Shown here piece by piece: positions 1 through 8,004 of a DNA stretch of 64,000 nt. Both the position numbers and the translations under genes were made by a program. The notes below the pieces were generated by a model, which saw only the letters and a list, made by a program, of their open reading frames with translations, was not told where the DNA came from and did not search any database. The stretch lies in the NCBI RefSeq assembly GCF_015644665.1, contig NZ_JADOBQ010000001.1, forward strand, positions 186,001-250,000. The letters are read 5' to 3'. The stretch comes from Roseobacter sp. MH60115. GTDB lineage: Bacteria > Pseudomonadota > Alphaproteobacteria > Rhodobacterales > Rhodobacteraceae. Each line of letters begins with the position of its first letter. Position 1 is the first letter of the stretch.

Positions 1-177
1 ACGCAACCGGGGCTGCAGGCCCATGAGATCGCGACGCTGGATGCCGCAAGTGTGAAAAACACCGCCGTGCGCGCCCTGCTGGAGCGGTTTCAACAGGAAC
101 ACCGCACGCAGAGCTTCGGGCTCTACGTCGGCGACGCAGAGGCGGGTGACGTGCTGCCCGCCCAAGGGAGGGATTGA
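1..177 (+). CDS. Unidentified protein, C-terminal 58 residues only
   Basis: The frame beginning at base 1 is open to a TGA at 175-177 and reads Thr-Gln-Pro-Gly-Leu at its visible start. The gene begins outside the window. The visible tail is mostly helical-looking and has no motif I recognise, so no function is given. Its stop lies one base before the ATG of the LLM oxidoreductase, and the ribosome binding site of that gene (GGGAGGG) sits inside this gene's last codons, so the two are very probably one operon. It could be a partner in the same catabolic pathway, but that is only context. Confidence 0.6.
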   Translation, partial: TQPGLQAHEIATLDAASVKNTAVRALLERFQQEHRTQSFGLYVGDAEAGDVLPAQGRD

Positions 178-178
178 G

Positions 179-1213
179 ATGGAGTTCTCACTCTTTGCGC
201 ATATGGAACGGCTGAGCGCCGATCAGCCCCATGAGGCGCTTTACGGGGAGTTCGTGGCGCTGTGCAAGATGGCCGATCAGGGCGGGATGCGGGCGATCTG
301 GACGGGCGAACATCATGGCATGGAGTTCACGATTGCCCCCAACCCTTTCACCACGCTGGTGGATCTGAGCCACCATACGCAGAACGTGCGGCTTGGCACC
401 GGGACCGTGATCGTCCCCTTCTGGCACCCCATCAAGCTGGCGGGCGAGGCGGCGATGACCGATGTGATCACCGGCGGGCGGTTGGAAATCGGTGCGGCGC
501 GGGGCGCTTACTCTTACGAATACGAGCGGATGATGCCGGGGCTCGATGCCTGGGATGCGGGGCAGCGGATGCGGGAAACCCTGCCGCTGCTGCGGCCCTT
601 ATGGGCGGGGGACTGCGCCCATGACGGCACCTACCACAGATTTCCGCCCACCACCTCGGCGCCAAAACCGGTGCAGCAGGATGGCCCACCGATCTGGGTC
701 GCCGCGCGCGATCCCAACAGCCACGAATTCGCCGTCCAGAACGGGTTCAATGTGCAGGTCACCCCGCTTTGGCAGGGCGACGCGGAGATCGAAAACCTGA
801 TGGCGACTTTCAAGACTGCCTGTGCGGCCCACGCCGGACCCAAGCCCAAGATCATGCTGCTGCACCACACCTATGTCGGCTCGGACGCAGAGGATGTCGA
901 TCTGGCAGCGCAGGAGCTCAGCCGGTTCTACAATTACTTCGGCGCCTGGTTTCAGAACAAGCGGCCGGTGTCTCAAGGGTTGATGGAGAAGATCAGCACG
1001 GAAGACATGGCGCAAAACGCGATGATGTGCCCGGAAAACATGCGGCGCGATCTGACGGTGGGCACGGTGCAGGAGGTGATCGACCGGCTCAAACGTTTCG
1101 AAGACCTTGGCTATGATGAGTTTTCCTTCTGGATCGACAGCGGGATGAGCTTCGAGCGCAAGCGCGCCTCGCTTGCGCGCTTCATCGATCATGTCATGCC
1201 AGCTTTCTGCTAA
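179..1213 (+). CDS. LLM class flavin-dependent oxidoreductase (luciferase-like monooxygenase)
   Basis: This 344-residue protein belongs to the bacterial-luciferase-like TIM-barrel family, which uses reduced FMN (or F420) supplied by a separate reductase to oxygenate small organic substrates. The family shows in GEHH at residues 43-46, RLGTGTVIVP at 71-80, and RLEIGAARG at 101-109, where the phosphate of the flavin normally sits. The ATG at 179 follows a GGGAGGG ribosome binding site; a GTG at 146 is in frame but lies inside the upstream gene. It heads, or continues, an operon with aldehyde dehydrogenase, an MBL-fold protein and an FAD monooxygenase, which suggests oxidative breakdown of an aromatic or heterocyclic compound. 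Substrate cannot be read from the sequence. Confidence 0.9.
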   Translation: MEFSLFAHMERLSADQPHEALYGEFVALCKMADQGGMRAIWTGEHHGMEFTIAPNPFTTLVDLSHHTQNVRLGTGTVIVPFWHPIKLAGEAAMTDVITGGRLEIGAARGAYSYEYERMMPGLDAWDAGQRMRETLPLLRPLWAGDCAHDGTYHRFPPTTSAPKPVQQDGPPIWVAARDPNSHEFAVQNGFNVQVTPLWQGDAEIENLMATFKTACAAHAGPKPKIMLLHHTYVGSDAEDVDLAAQELSRFYNYFGAWFQNKRPVSQGLMEKISTEDMAQNAMMCPENMRRDLTVGTVQEVIDRLKRFEDLGYDEFSFWIDSGMSFERKRASLARFIDHVMPAFC

Positions 1214-1228
1214 ACCTTCGGAGGGACT

Positions 1229-2710
1229 ATGCCCGATCTTCCTCAGTACTCTCTTTTTATCGCGGGCCAGTGGCGTGCCGGATCGCAAGGTCAGACGTTA
1301 CAGAGCGTAAGTCCGGCAACAGGAGAGGCCTGGGCCCGTTTCGATTGTGCCAGCCCCGATGACGTGTCGGACGCGGTATCGGCGGCACAGGCAGCACTCG
1401 ATGCGCCTGCCTGGCGGGACATGAGCCAGACCGCGCGGGGCAAGCTGCTCTACCGCCTGGCCGATCTGGTGGCGGAGAAGGCCGAGCACCTGGGCCGGAT
1501 CGAGACCACCGACAGCGGCAAGCTCGCTGCGGAGACGAGGGCGCAGACCGGCTATGTGGCAGACTACTATCGCTACTACGCCGGGCTGGCCGACAAGATA
1601 GAGGGCGCGGTGCTGCCCATCGACAAGCCTGACATGCATGTTTTTACGCAGCGCCTGCCCATCGGTGTGGTGGCCGCCATCGTGCCCTGGAATGCGCAGA
1701 TGTTTCTGGCGGCAACCAAGCTGGCACCCGCCCTTGCGGCTGGATGCGCCGTGGTTCTGAAAGCCTCTGAAATCGCCCCCGCTCCGATGTTGGAGTTTGC
1801 CAGGCTGATCGAGCAGGCCGGATTTCCACCCGGCGTCGTTTCCGTCCTGACCGGGGATGCAGAGAATTGCGCCATTCCGCTGACCTGTCATCCCGGCGTG
1901 GACCGGATCGCCTTTACCGGCGGGCCGGACGCCGCGCGCCATGTCGTGCGCAATTCCGCGGAAAACTTCGCCGTGACAACGTTGGAGTTGGGGGGGAAAT
2001 CACCCATTCTGGTGTTTGAGGATGCGGACCTGGATGCCGCCGCCAACGGGCTGATCGCGGGCAATTTCGGCGCCTCCGGACAGTCCTGCGTGGCAGGCAC
2101 GCGCGGTCTGGTGCAGCGCCCCGTCTACGATGCGCTGGTCGCGGCGATCATCGACAAATGCCGCAACTTGGTCGTGGGGGATCCGCATGACCCGGCCACG
2201 CATCTCGGACCGCTCTGCACCATGGCGCAGGTGGAAAAGATCGAAACGACGCTGGCCAAGGCCGTGTCGCAGGGTGCACGCATTGCCTTTGGCGGCAGCC
2301 GCGCGGGTGGCGACAGTGCGCATTATTTCCAGCCGACACTGGTGCTGGCGGACGGGCCGGGTGTGGAGACGTTGACGGTGGAGATGTTCGGCCCGGTGAT
2401 GACGCTGATCCCCTTCGACACTGAGGAAGAGGCGATCCAATTGGCGAATGACAGTGACTTCGGCCTCGGATCGGGCGTCTTCACACAGAACGTGGCGCGG
2501 GCCCACCGTGTGTCGCGGCGCATCAGGTCAGGGATCACCTGGGTGAACACCTACCGCGCGATTTCCCCCATGGCGCCCTTCGGGGGATTCAATCAATCCG
2601 GTTACGGTCGCGAAGCGGGGCAGGAGGCGATCCTCGACTATACCCGCACAAAAACCACCTGGATCGACACGTCCGAGGACCCGATGGCCAATCCTTTCGT
2701 CATGCGCTGA
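1229..2710 (+). CDS. Aldehyde dehydrogenase family protein
   Basis: A 493-residue NAD(P)+-dependent aldehyde dehydrogenase of the usual family length. Visible active-site elements are the PWN motif with Asn155, the general base Glu253 in ELGGKSP, and the nucleophile Cys287 in GQSCVAG. The ATG at 1229 follows an AGGGAC-type ribosome binding site fifteen bases after the LLM gene stop, so it is cotranscribed. It would oxidise an aldehyde made by the neighbouring monooxygenases to the carboxylic acid in the cytoplasm. Its sequence resembles betaine- or hydroxymuconic-semialdehyde-type dehydrogenases; I cannot choose between these. Confidence 0.93.
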   Translation: MPDLPQYSLFIAGQWRAGSQGQTLQSVSPATGEAWARFDCASPDDVSDAVSAAQAALDAPAWRDMSQTARGKLLYRLADLVAEKAEHLGRIETTDSGKLAAETRAQTGYVADYYRYYAGLADKIEGAVLPIDKPDMHVFTQRLPIGVVAAIVPWNAQMFLAATKLAPALAAGCAVVLKASEIAPAPMLEFARLIEQAGFPPGVVSVLTGDAENCAIPLTCHPGVDRIAFTGGPDAARHVVRNSAENFAVTTLELGGKSPILVFEDADLDAAANGLIAGNFGASGQSCVAGTRGLVQRPVYDALVAAIIDKCRNLVVGDPHDPATHLGPLCTMAQVEKIETTLAKAVSQGARIAFGGSRAGGDSAHYFQPTLVLADGPGVETLTVEMFGPVMTLIPFDTEEEAIQLANDSDFGLGSGVFTQNVARAHRVSRRIRSGITWVNTYRAISPMAPFGGFNQSGYGREAGQEAILDYTRTKTTWIDTSEDPMANPFVMR

Positions 2711-2793
2711 ACTGCGCCTTCAAACCCGTTGTTAGTTACAAAAGCAACTGGTAGCTGCGGGAGGTGGAAATGCGCGCAGGGAGGAAACAGCAG

Positions 2794-3744
2794 GTGGCCA
2801 AGGCATTCGCATCCCAGGGGGATATGTCGGAAAAGAAAATCACCTTTGATGAAATCGGCGAAGGGCTTTGGGCCTTCACCGCGGAGGGCGATCCGAATTC
2901 CGGGGTGATCATCGGCGATGACAGCGTGATGATTGTCGAAGCGCAGGCCACGCCGCGGCTGGCGGGCAAGGTGATCGACAAGGTGCGCGAAGTCACCGAC
3001 AAGCCGATCAGCCACCTGGTTCTGACGCATTACCACGCCGTGCGGGTGCTGGGGGCGTCCGCCTATGGCGCTGGGCAGATCATCATGTCGGACACCGCCC
3101 GCGCCATGGTCGCCGAGCGCGGACAGGAAGACTGGGACAGTGAATTCCAGCGCTTTCCGCGCCTCTTTGAAGGGCACGAAAGCATTCCCGGCCTGACCTG
3201 GCCCACCACGACCTTCAGCGATGCCATGACCGTTTATCTGGGGCAGCGCCGGGTCGACATCAAACACCTGGGTCGTGCCCATACGGCTGGGGATGCGGTG
3301 ATCCACGTGCCGGATCAGAACGTGATGTTCACCGGCGACATCGTGGAAGATCGCTCTGCCTGCTATTGTGGCGACGGGCATTTCGGCGATTGGGGCGGCA
3401 CGCTGGATGCGATTGCCGCCTATGATGTTGACGCGATTGCGCCGGGGCGCGGCGGCGCGCTGATCGGCAAGGAGGCGGTCGAGCGCGCGATTGCCTCAAC
3501 CCGCGATTTTGTCGACAGCACCTATGCACCGGCGGCTCGGGTCGCGGCGCGGGGCGGATCGCTGAAAGAGGCGTGGGACGCCGTGCGTGCGGCCTGTGAT
3601 CCCAAGTTCAAGGATTATGCGATCTACGAACACTGCCTGCCCTTCAACGTATCCCGCGCCTATGACGAAGCGCGCGGCATCGACACACCGCGAACCTGGA
3701 CCGACAAACGCGATCTGGAGATGTGGGAGCAACTGCAGGGCTGA
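2794..3744 (+). CDS. MBL-fold metallohydrolase-like protein with altered second metal site
   Basis: A metallo-beta-lactamase-fold protein of about 316 residues. The first metal site looks intact (His79 and His81 in THYH, His163 in AHTAGD, Asp182 in FTGD). The residues that normally hold the second metal are all replaced: the HxHxDH motif reads HYHAVR (Val83, Arg84), and the later PGHG reads PGRG (Arg219). A conserved CYCGDGHFGDW stretch follows. I chose the GTG at 2794 because GGGAGG lies nine bases upstream; an ATG at 2770 and an ATG at 2824 are alternatives. It sits between the dehydrogenase and the FAD monooxygenase and probably acts on a pathway intermediate such as a lactone or thioester. 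This is inference. Confidence 0.85.
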   Translation: MAKAFASQGDMSEKKITFDEIGEGLWAFTAEGDPNSGVIIGDDSVMIVEAQATPRLAGKVIDKVREVTDKPISHLVLTHYHAVRVLGASAYGAGQIIMSDTARAMVAERGQEDWDSEFQRFPRLFEGHESIPGLTWPTTTFSDAMTVYLGQRRVDIKHLGRAHTAGDAVIHVPDQNVMFTGDIVEDRSACYCGDGHFGDWGGTLDAIAAYDVDAIAPGRGGALIGKEAVERAIASTRDFVDSTYAPAARVAARGGSLKEAWDAVRAACDPKFKDYAIYEHCLPFNVSRAYDEARGIDTPRTWTDKRDLEMWEQLQG

Positions 3745-3762
3745 CGACAGGGAGGGCGCGAT

Positions 3763-5388
3763 ATGGTAGACGTCAGATATGACATCGCTTTCCGGCTTTA
3801 CCCCTACGAGAAAGTCCCGGATCAGGACCTGCCGCCCAAGCGGCACCCGGTAGTCATCGTCGGCGGCGGACCCATCGGCATGGCGCTGGCGCTTGATCTG
3901 GGACGCAAGGGCACACCGGTGCTGGTGCTGGACGATCACGAAGGGGTCGGGCAGGGCAGCCGCGCGATCTGTTTTGCCAAGCGCACGCTTGAGATTGCGG
4001 ACCGCCTCGGCGCCGGGCAGGCGATGGTGGACAAGGGTGTCGTCTGGAACGTCGGCAAGGTCTTTCATGGGGATGATCAGGTTTTCGAATTCAACCTGCA
4101 GCCGGAAGGCGGCCATAAGAACCCCGCCTTCATCAACCTGCAACAGCCCTATTTTGAGAAATTCATCGTTGACGAGATCCGCAAGGCGCAGGACGACGGC
4201 GCACCCATCGAAATTCGGGGCTGCAATGCGGTGACGGGCCTCACGCCGGCCGCAGATCATGTCGTTCTGACCGTCGAGACGCCGGACGGTCACTATCAGG
4301 TCGAGGCCGACTGGCTGGTGGCCTGCGACGGCGCGCGCTCTCCGCTGCGCGATATGATGAGGCTGAGTTTTGACGGGCGCGTCTTCGAGGACAACTTCCT
4401 GATTGCCGATGTGAAGATGACGGCAGACTTCCCGACCGAGCGCTGGTTCTGGTTCGAACCGCCCTTCAAGGACAGTGGTCAGTCTGCGTTGCTGCACAAG
4501 CAGCCGGACGACATCTGGCGGATTGATTTCCAACTGGGCTGGGACATCGATCGCGCCGAGGAGCTGAAAGAGGAAAACGTCCGTGCGCGGGTTGACGCGA
4601 TGCTGGGTGAGGGGGTCGCATACACGCTGGAATGGACATCGATTTACACGTTCCAATGCCGTCGGATGCAGGCGTTCCGCCATGACCGCGTGTTCTTTGC
4701 CGGGGACGCTGCGCATCAGGTTTCACCCTTTGGCGCGCGCGGGGCAAATTCCGGGATTCAGGACGCGGATAATCTGGCCTGGAAGCTTGATCTTGTGATC
4801 CGGGGGCTTGCGCCGGAACGGTTGCTGGACAGCTATTCCGAGGAACGGGTGCACGGCGCGGATGAAAACATCCTCAATTCCACCCGCGCCACCGATTTCC
4901 TGACGCCGAAAAGCGAGATGAGCCAGATTTTCCGAAATGCCGTGCTGGCGCTTGCGCGGGAGCACGCTTTTGCGCGCCCGCTGGTCAATTCGGGACGGTT
5001 GTCCATGCCGTGTGTCTATGACGGATTGTCCCTGAACGGCCCGGACCTGTTGGATGGGCCAAAACGGACGCGGGTGGGGGCACCTGCGGTGGATGCACCG
5101 CTGGGTGAAAGCCATCTTCTGGATCATCTGCCCGAGGGGTTTACGCTTTTGTGCATTGATGCATCCGCGCCGGATCTTGAGGCGGTAGATGGGGTGTCGT
5201 TGACCCATCTGAACTTGAGCGCAGAGGGCAACCCGCTTCTGGCGGACCGCTATCTCGGGGATGCGGAAGGTGCCGTATACCTGCTTCGCCCGGACCAGCA
5301 TGTGGTGGCGCGGTGGCCTGCGGTTTCCGCTGATGAGGTGAGAGCGGCGATGCAAACCGCATTGGGAAAGGACGTGGGATGCCCCTGA
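3763..5388 (+). CDS. FAD-dependent aromatic-type monooxygenase
   Basis: A 541-residue class A flavoprotein monooxygenase of the phenol/3-hydroxyphenylpropionate hydroxylase (FAD_binding_3) family. The dinucleotide-binding GGGPIG lies at residues 34-39 after an N-terminal extension of about 28 residues, the DG motif is at 189-190 (CDGARS), and the ribityl-binding GDAAHQ is at 314-319. The C-terminal third is the thioredoxin-like domain common in this family. It would hydroxylate an aromatic ring using NAD(P)H and oxygen. It follows the MBL gene by 18 bases and overlaps the DUF2783 gene by 10, so it belongs to the same operon. Confidence 0.92.
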   Translation: MVDVRYDIAFRLYPYEKVPDQDLPPKRHPVVIVGGGPIGMALALDLGRKGTPVLVLDDHEGVGQGSRAICFAKRTLEIADRLGAGQAMVDKGVVWNVGKVFHGDDQVFEFNLQPEGGHKNPAFINLQQPYFEKFIVDEIRKAQDDGAPIEIRGCNAVTGLTPAADHVVLTVETPDGHYQVEADWLVACDGARSPLRDMMRLSFDGRVFEDNFLIADVKMTADFPTERWFWFEPPFKDSGQSALLHKQPDDIWRIDFQLGWDIDRAEELKEENVRARVDAMLGEGVAYTLEWTSIYTFQCRRMQAFRHDRVFFAGDAAHQVSPFGARGANSGIQDADNLAWKLDLVIRGLAPERLLDSYSEERVHGADENILNSTRATDFLTPKSEMSQIFRNAVLALAREHAFARPLVNSGRLSMPCVYDGLSLNGPDLLDGPKRTRVGAPAVDAPLGESHLLDHLPEGFTLLCIDASAPDLEAVDGVSLTHLNLSAEGNPLLADRYLGDAEGAVYLLRPDQHVVARWPAVSADEVRAAMQTALGKDVGCP

Positions 5389-5573
5389 ACCTTGAGCCGA
5401 ACATCCCAGATCCGGATGGGTTCTACGACCTGTTGCTGGCCGCGCATCAGGGGTTGAGCAAGGATGAGAGCGACGCGTTGAACGCGCGCTTGATCCTCGT
5501 GTTGGCCAATCACATCGGGGATGTCGATGTGCTGCGCGAGGCCCTTACAGCGGCGTGCAACAGGTCGGAATGA
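5379..5573 (+). CDS. DUF2783 domain protein
   Basis: A 64-residue acidic protein that matches the DUF2783 family as I know it, with the characteristic stretch from FYDLLLAAH through LILVLANHIGD. It overlaps the end of the FAD monooxygenase by 10 bases. DUF2783 genes are typically found directly after such monooxygenases, so it may be a small accessory or stabilising subunit of that enzyme; no activity is known to me. No membrane segment or metal motif is visible. Confidence 0.85.
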   Translation: MPLNLEPNIPDPDGFYDLLLAAHQGLSKDESDALNARLILVLANHIGDVDVLREALTAACNRSE

Positions 5574-5631
5574 GGGCGGAGATCGCTTTCCGAAGACAAT
5601 GGGTGGCTTTCCAATCTGCGCAGGTGTGCGG

Positions 5632-6681
5632 CTAAGCCGGTCCTTCCGAAACGATGACAAGCGGTCGGAACGTCTCGTTTTGCGCGTGCTGCGCGGCCTC
5701 CTGGCAGAGCGCAGCGTAGCCAGCGGCTCCTGACGGCGATGTAGGAAGCCCCAGCGCAGTAACGCGTGCAGCGGCGGCCTCGCCCTCTTCCTCCGACAGG
5801 GTGACATAGCGCACGTCACAGCGTTCGAGCGCGGCCCAGGCCACGATGGAGGGATCCTTGCAATCCAAGCGCCCCATGGCGGAGGCTGGCCCGTCCCCGC
5901 GGGTTGGGTGCCCCGCCGTGTGGCTGGCCCGAAGGCAGGCGGCTGCGGCAGGTTCCACCACCACCAGATCCGGCTGCTCCGCCCAGTTCAGCCGGATCAT
6001 ATGTGCCGTCGCGGCAGCCAACCCGCCGACCCCTGCCTGCAGATAGACATGGGTGGGCCACTGCCCCGATGCCTCAAAGCTCTCCCGAAGCTCTTCGGCA
6101 ATGACGCAATAGCCTTCCATCACCCATTTCGGGATCTCTGTGTAGCCAGGCCAGGTCCCATCGGCGAGCAGAACGGCGCCGGTGGCACCCGCATCCTCGA
6201 TCGCGGCGGCGACGCTCTCCTCATACACCGCGCCGGAACGGACAACCGATGCCCCCAGCGCCCGTAGCCTTTGCGCGAAGCTCTCCGGCACGGTGTCGGC
6301 GAGGTGGATGCGGGCCGCAGCCCCGGCGTCCCGCGCGCCTGCTGCGACACCCATGCCGTGATTGCCCGCACTGGCGCAGACGAAGGTTTGTGTGGCTGCA
6401 AAGGCACGCAGATCGGCATCGGCCAAACGGTCCTGCGTCGGGGTTTCACCCGCCCTCGACTGCCATCTCTGCTGCAGGATCCGGGCAACGGCATAGGGCG
6501 CCCCGAGCGCCTTAAACGCGCCGAGCCCCATGCGGTTCGTTTCATCCTTGGCCAACACGCCGCCGCCGTGCGGACCCACAATTTCGACCAGTGGCGTGGG
6601 CTTGTATTTGTCCTGCGCCCTGAAAAATGCGTGGGCAGCTGCGGCATTTGGCGAGAAGTCGAGAGAATCGTTATGTGTCAT
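5632..6681 (-). CDS. PLP-dependent enzyme, diaminopropionate ammonia-lyase-like
   Basis: A 349-residue fold-type II pyridoxal-phosphate enzyme. The probable Schiff-base lysine is Lys57 in GLGAFKALGA, preceded by KDETNRMG, and SAGNHGMGVA forms the substrate/cofactor loop. These features match the 2,3-diaminopropionate ammonia-lyase group, which turns diaminopropionate into pyruvate and ammonia, though it is shorter than the roughly 400-residue enterobacterial enzyme. The ATG at 6681 was chosen because homology to the fold begins shortly after it; the reading frame is open further upstream. It is divergent from an Lrp/AsnC regulator 103 bases away, which probably controls it. A threonine dehydratase or related lyase is the alternative. 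Confidence 0.85.
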   Translation of the reverse strand: MTHNDSLDFSPNAAAAHAFFRAQDKYKPTPLVEIVGPHGGGVLAKDETNRMGLGAFKALGAPYAVARILQQRWQSRAGETPTQDRLADADLRAFAATQTFVCASAGNHGMGVAAGARDAGAAARIHLADTVPESFAQRLRALGASVVRSGAVYEESVAAAIEDAGATGAVLLADGTWPGYTEIPKWVMEGYCVIAEELRESFEASGQWPTHVYLQAGVGGLAAATAHMIRLNWAEQPDLVVVEPAAAACLRASHTAGHPTRGDGPASAMGRLDCKDPSIVAWAALERCDVRYVTLSEEEGEAAAARVTALGLPTSPSGAAGYAALCQEAAQHAQNETFRPLVIVSEGPA

Positions 6682-6784
6682 GGCTTGGCAAGATACGGGC
6701 TTTTGATACGGTACATTTTGCATTCTTCGCGAGTTACCCGATAATATTTTGCGTAGTTTTAGCAGTGGAGCGTCGAAACGCATC

Positions 6785-7249
6785 ATGGCCACCGACCTCG
6801 ACAAGACAGACCTGACAATCCTGCGCACCTTGCAGACCAATTGCCGCATTGGTCTGGAAAAGCTCGCCCATGAGTGCGCCTTGTCGGTGCCTTCGGTGCA
6901 GCGTCGCCTGAAACGGTTGCGGCAGGCAAAACTCATTGAAAAGGAGATTGCCGTCCTCAACCCGGCGAAATTCGACTACAAGATGACCTTCATCGTCATG
7001 GTCGAACTGGAGCGGGAATCGCTCCAGCAGCTGGAACTGTTTCGCAAGCGCGCGACGGCAGAGCCGCAGGTTCAGCAATGCTACTATGTCACGGGCGACG
7101 CGGATTTCATCCTGATCTGTTCGGCAAAGGACATGCAGGATTTCGAGGCGCTGACGCATCGGCTGTTCTTTGAGAATTCCAATGTGCGCCGGTTTCGGAC
7201 CTCCGTGGCGATGGACCGCACCAAGGTCAGCCTGAGCATCCCGATCTGA
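6785..7249 (+). CDS. Lrp/AsnC family transcriptional regulator
   Basis: A 154-residue protein with the usual Lrp/AsnC layout: an N-terminal winged helix-turn-helix (about residues 5-60, DLTILRTLQTNCRIG then LSVPSVQRRLKRL) and a C-terminal RAM ligand-binding domain (about 65-150, with TGDADFILI). Family members bind amino acids and control nearby amino-acid catabolic or transport genes. It is divergent from the diaminopropionate ammonia-lyase-like gene, whose expression it probably regulates, and precedes the peptidase/racemase genes. The ATG at 6785 starts the conserved DLDKTDL region; an upstream in-frame ATG at 6749 has no family match. Confidence 0.92.
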   Translation: MATDLDKTDLTILRTLQTNCRIGLEKLAHECALSVPSVQRRLKRLRQAKLIEKEIAVLNPAKFDYKMTFIVMVELERESLQQLELFRKRATAEPQVQQCYYVTGDADFILICSAKDMQDFEALTHRLFFENSNVRRFRTSVAMDRTKVSLSIPI

Positions 7250-7383
7250 TGGGCAGGCCGTCGACAGAAAATCTTGTCTGCGGCCCGATCCGTGAAAGTA
7301 TTTCTGCACGGTACCCGCACAGATGATGCCAAACGTGCATCATAGAGCGCTAAGTTCTGCGCATGGTGGCGAAAGGCACGGAA

Positions 7384-8004
7384 ATGGCTGATTTTCGGAC
7401 GCGAATGACGCAGCTCCGCCGGGATTTGCATCGCCACCCGGAGCTTGGCTTCGACGAGATGTGTACCAGAAAAATCATCGCCACGCGATTGCGGAAACGG
7501 GCACCCGCCGCCGGGGCGGTGGTGTCGGTGACGGAGTTTCTGACCGACGGGCAAAGGAATGTCCTGCCGGGCAAGGCCGTCCTCAAGGGGGATTTCCGAG
7601 CACGTTCCGCGGATGACCGTGCCCGCATTGCGCAGTTCATTCAGCAAATTGCCGACGGCATCGGGAGTGCGCATGGTGTTGGTGTTTCGGTCGCCTTTGA
7701 CACGCAATTCGTTGAGACGATCAACGCAGGCGGCCCGACCGAGGCCGCCTACCGGACCGCGGAGACGGCGGGCTGCACGCTTGTGCGGAACCGGCTTGCG
7801 ATGCGTTTCTCTGAGGATTTTGCCCATTTCGCGGCCGCGGTGCCGGGGTGTTTCCTCTTGCTCGGCAATGGTGAAACGGGACGTCATGGCCGCCCGCTGC
7901 ACGCATCGGAATGTGACTTCAACGATGATCTGTCGGCGATCGGGGCTGGGTTCTGGGTGCAGCTGGTTCAGGATCGACTACCTTTGCGAAAGGAGCAGCC
8001 GTGA
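7384..8004 (+). pseudogene. M20 amidohydrolase remnant with a large internal deletion
   Basis: This open frame of about 206 residues keeps both ends of an M20 (hippurate-hydrolase/amidohydrolase) protein but not the middle. The N-terminal LRRDLHRHPELGFDE is intact. After RLRKR, about 28 residues later, the sequence jumps to the part that follows the dimerisation domain (GAVVSVTEF, RNVLPGKAVLKGD), and it ends with MRFSEDFAHF and a final PLHAS. Intact members are about 390 residues long, so roughly 180-200 residues are missing, including the HxD metal-binding strand. The frame is maintained, so an in-frame deletion near 7490-7515 is likely. Its stop overlaps the next start (GTGA), so it may persist only because it couples translation of the M24 gene. 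Confidence 0.8.

Noticed and set aside
3496-4716. 406-codon frame opposite the FAD monooxygenase
   Set aside because: Opposite strand of a gene with complete FAD motifs.
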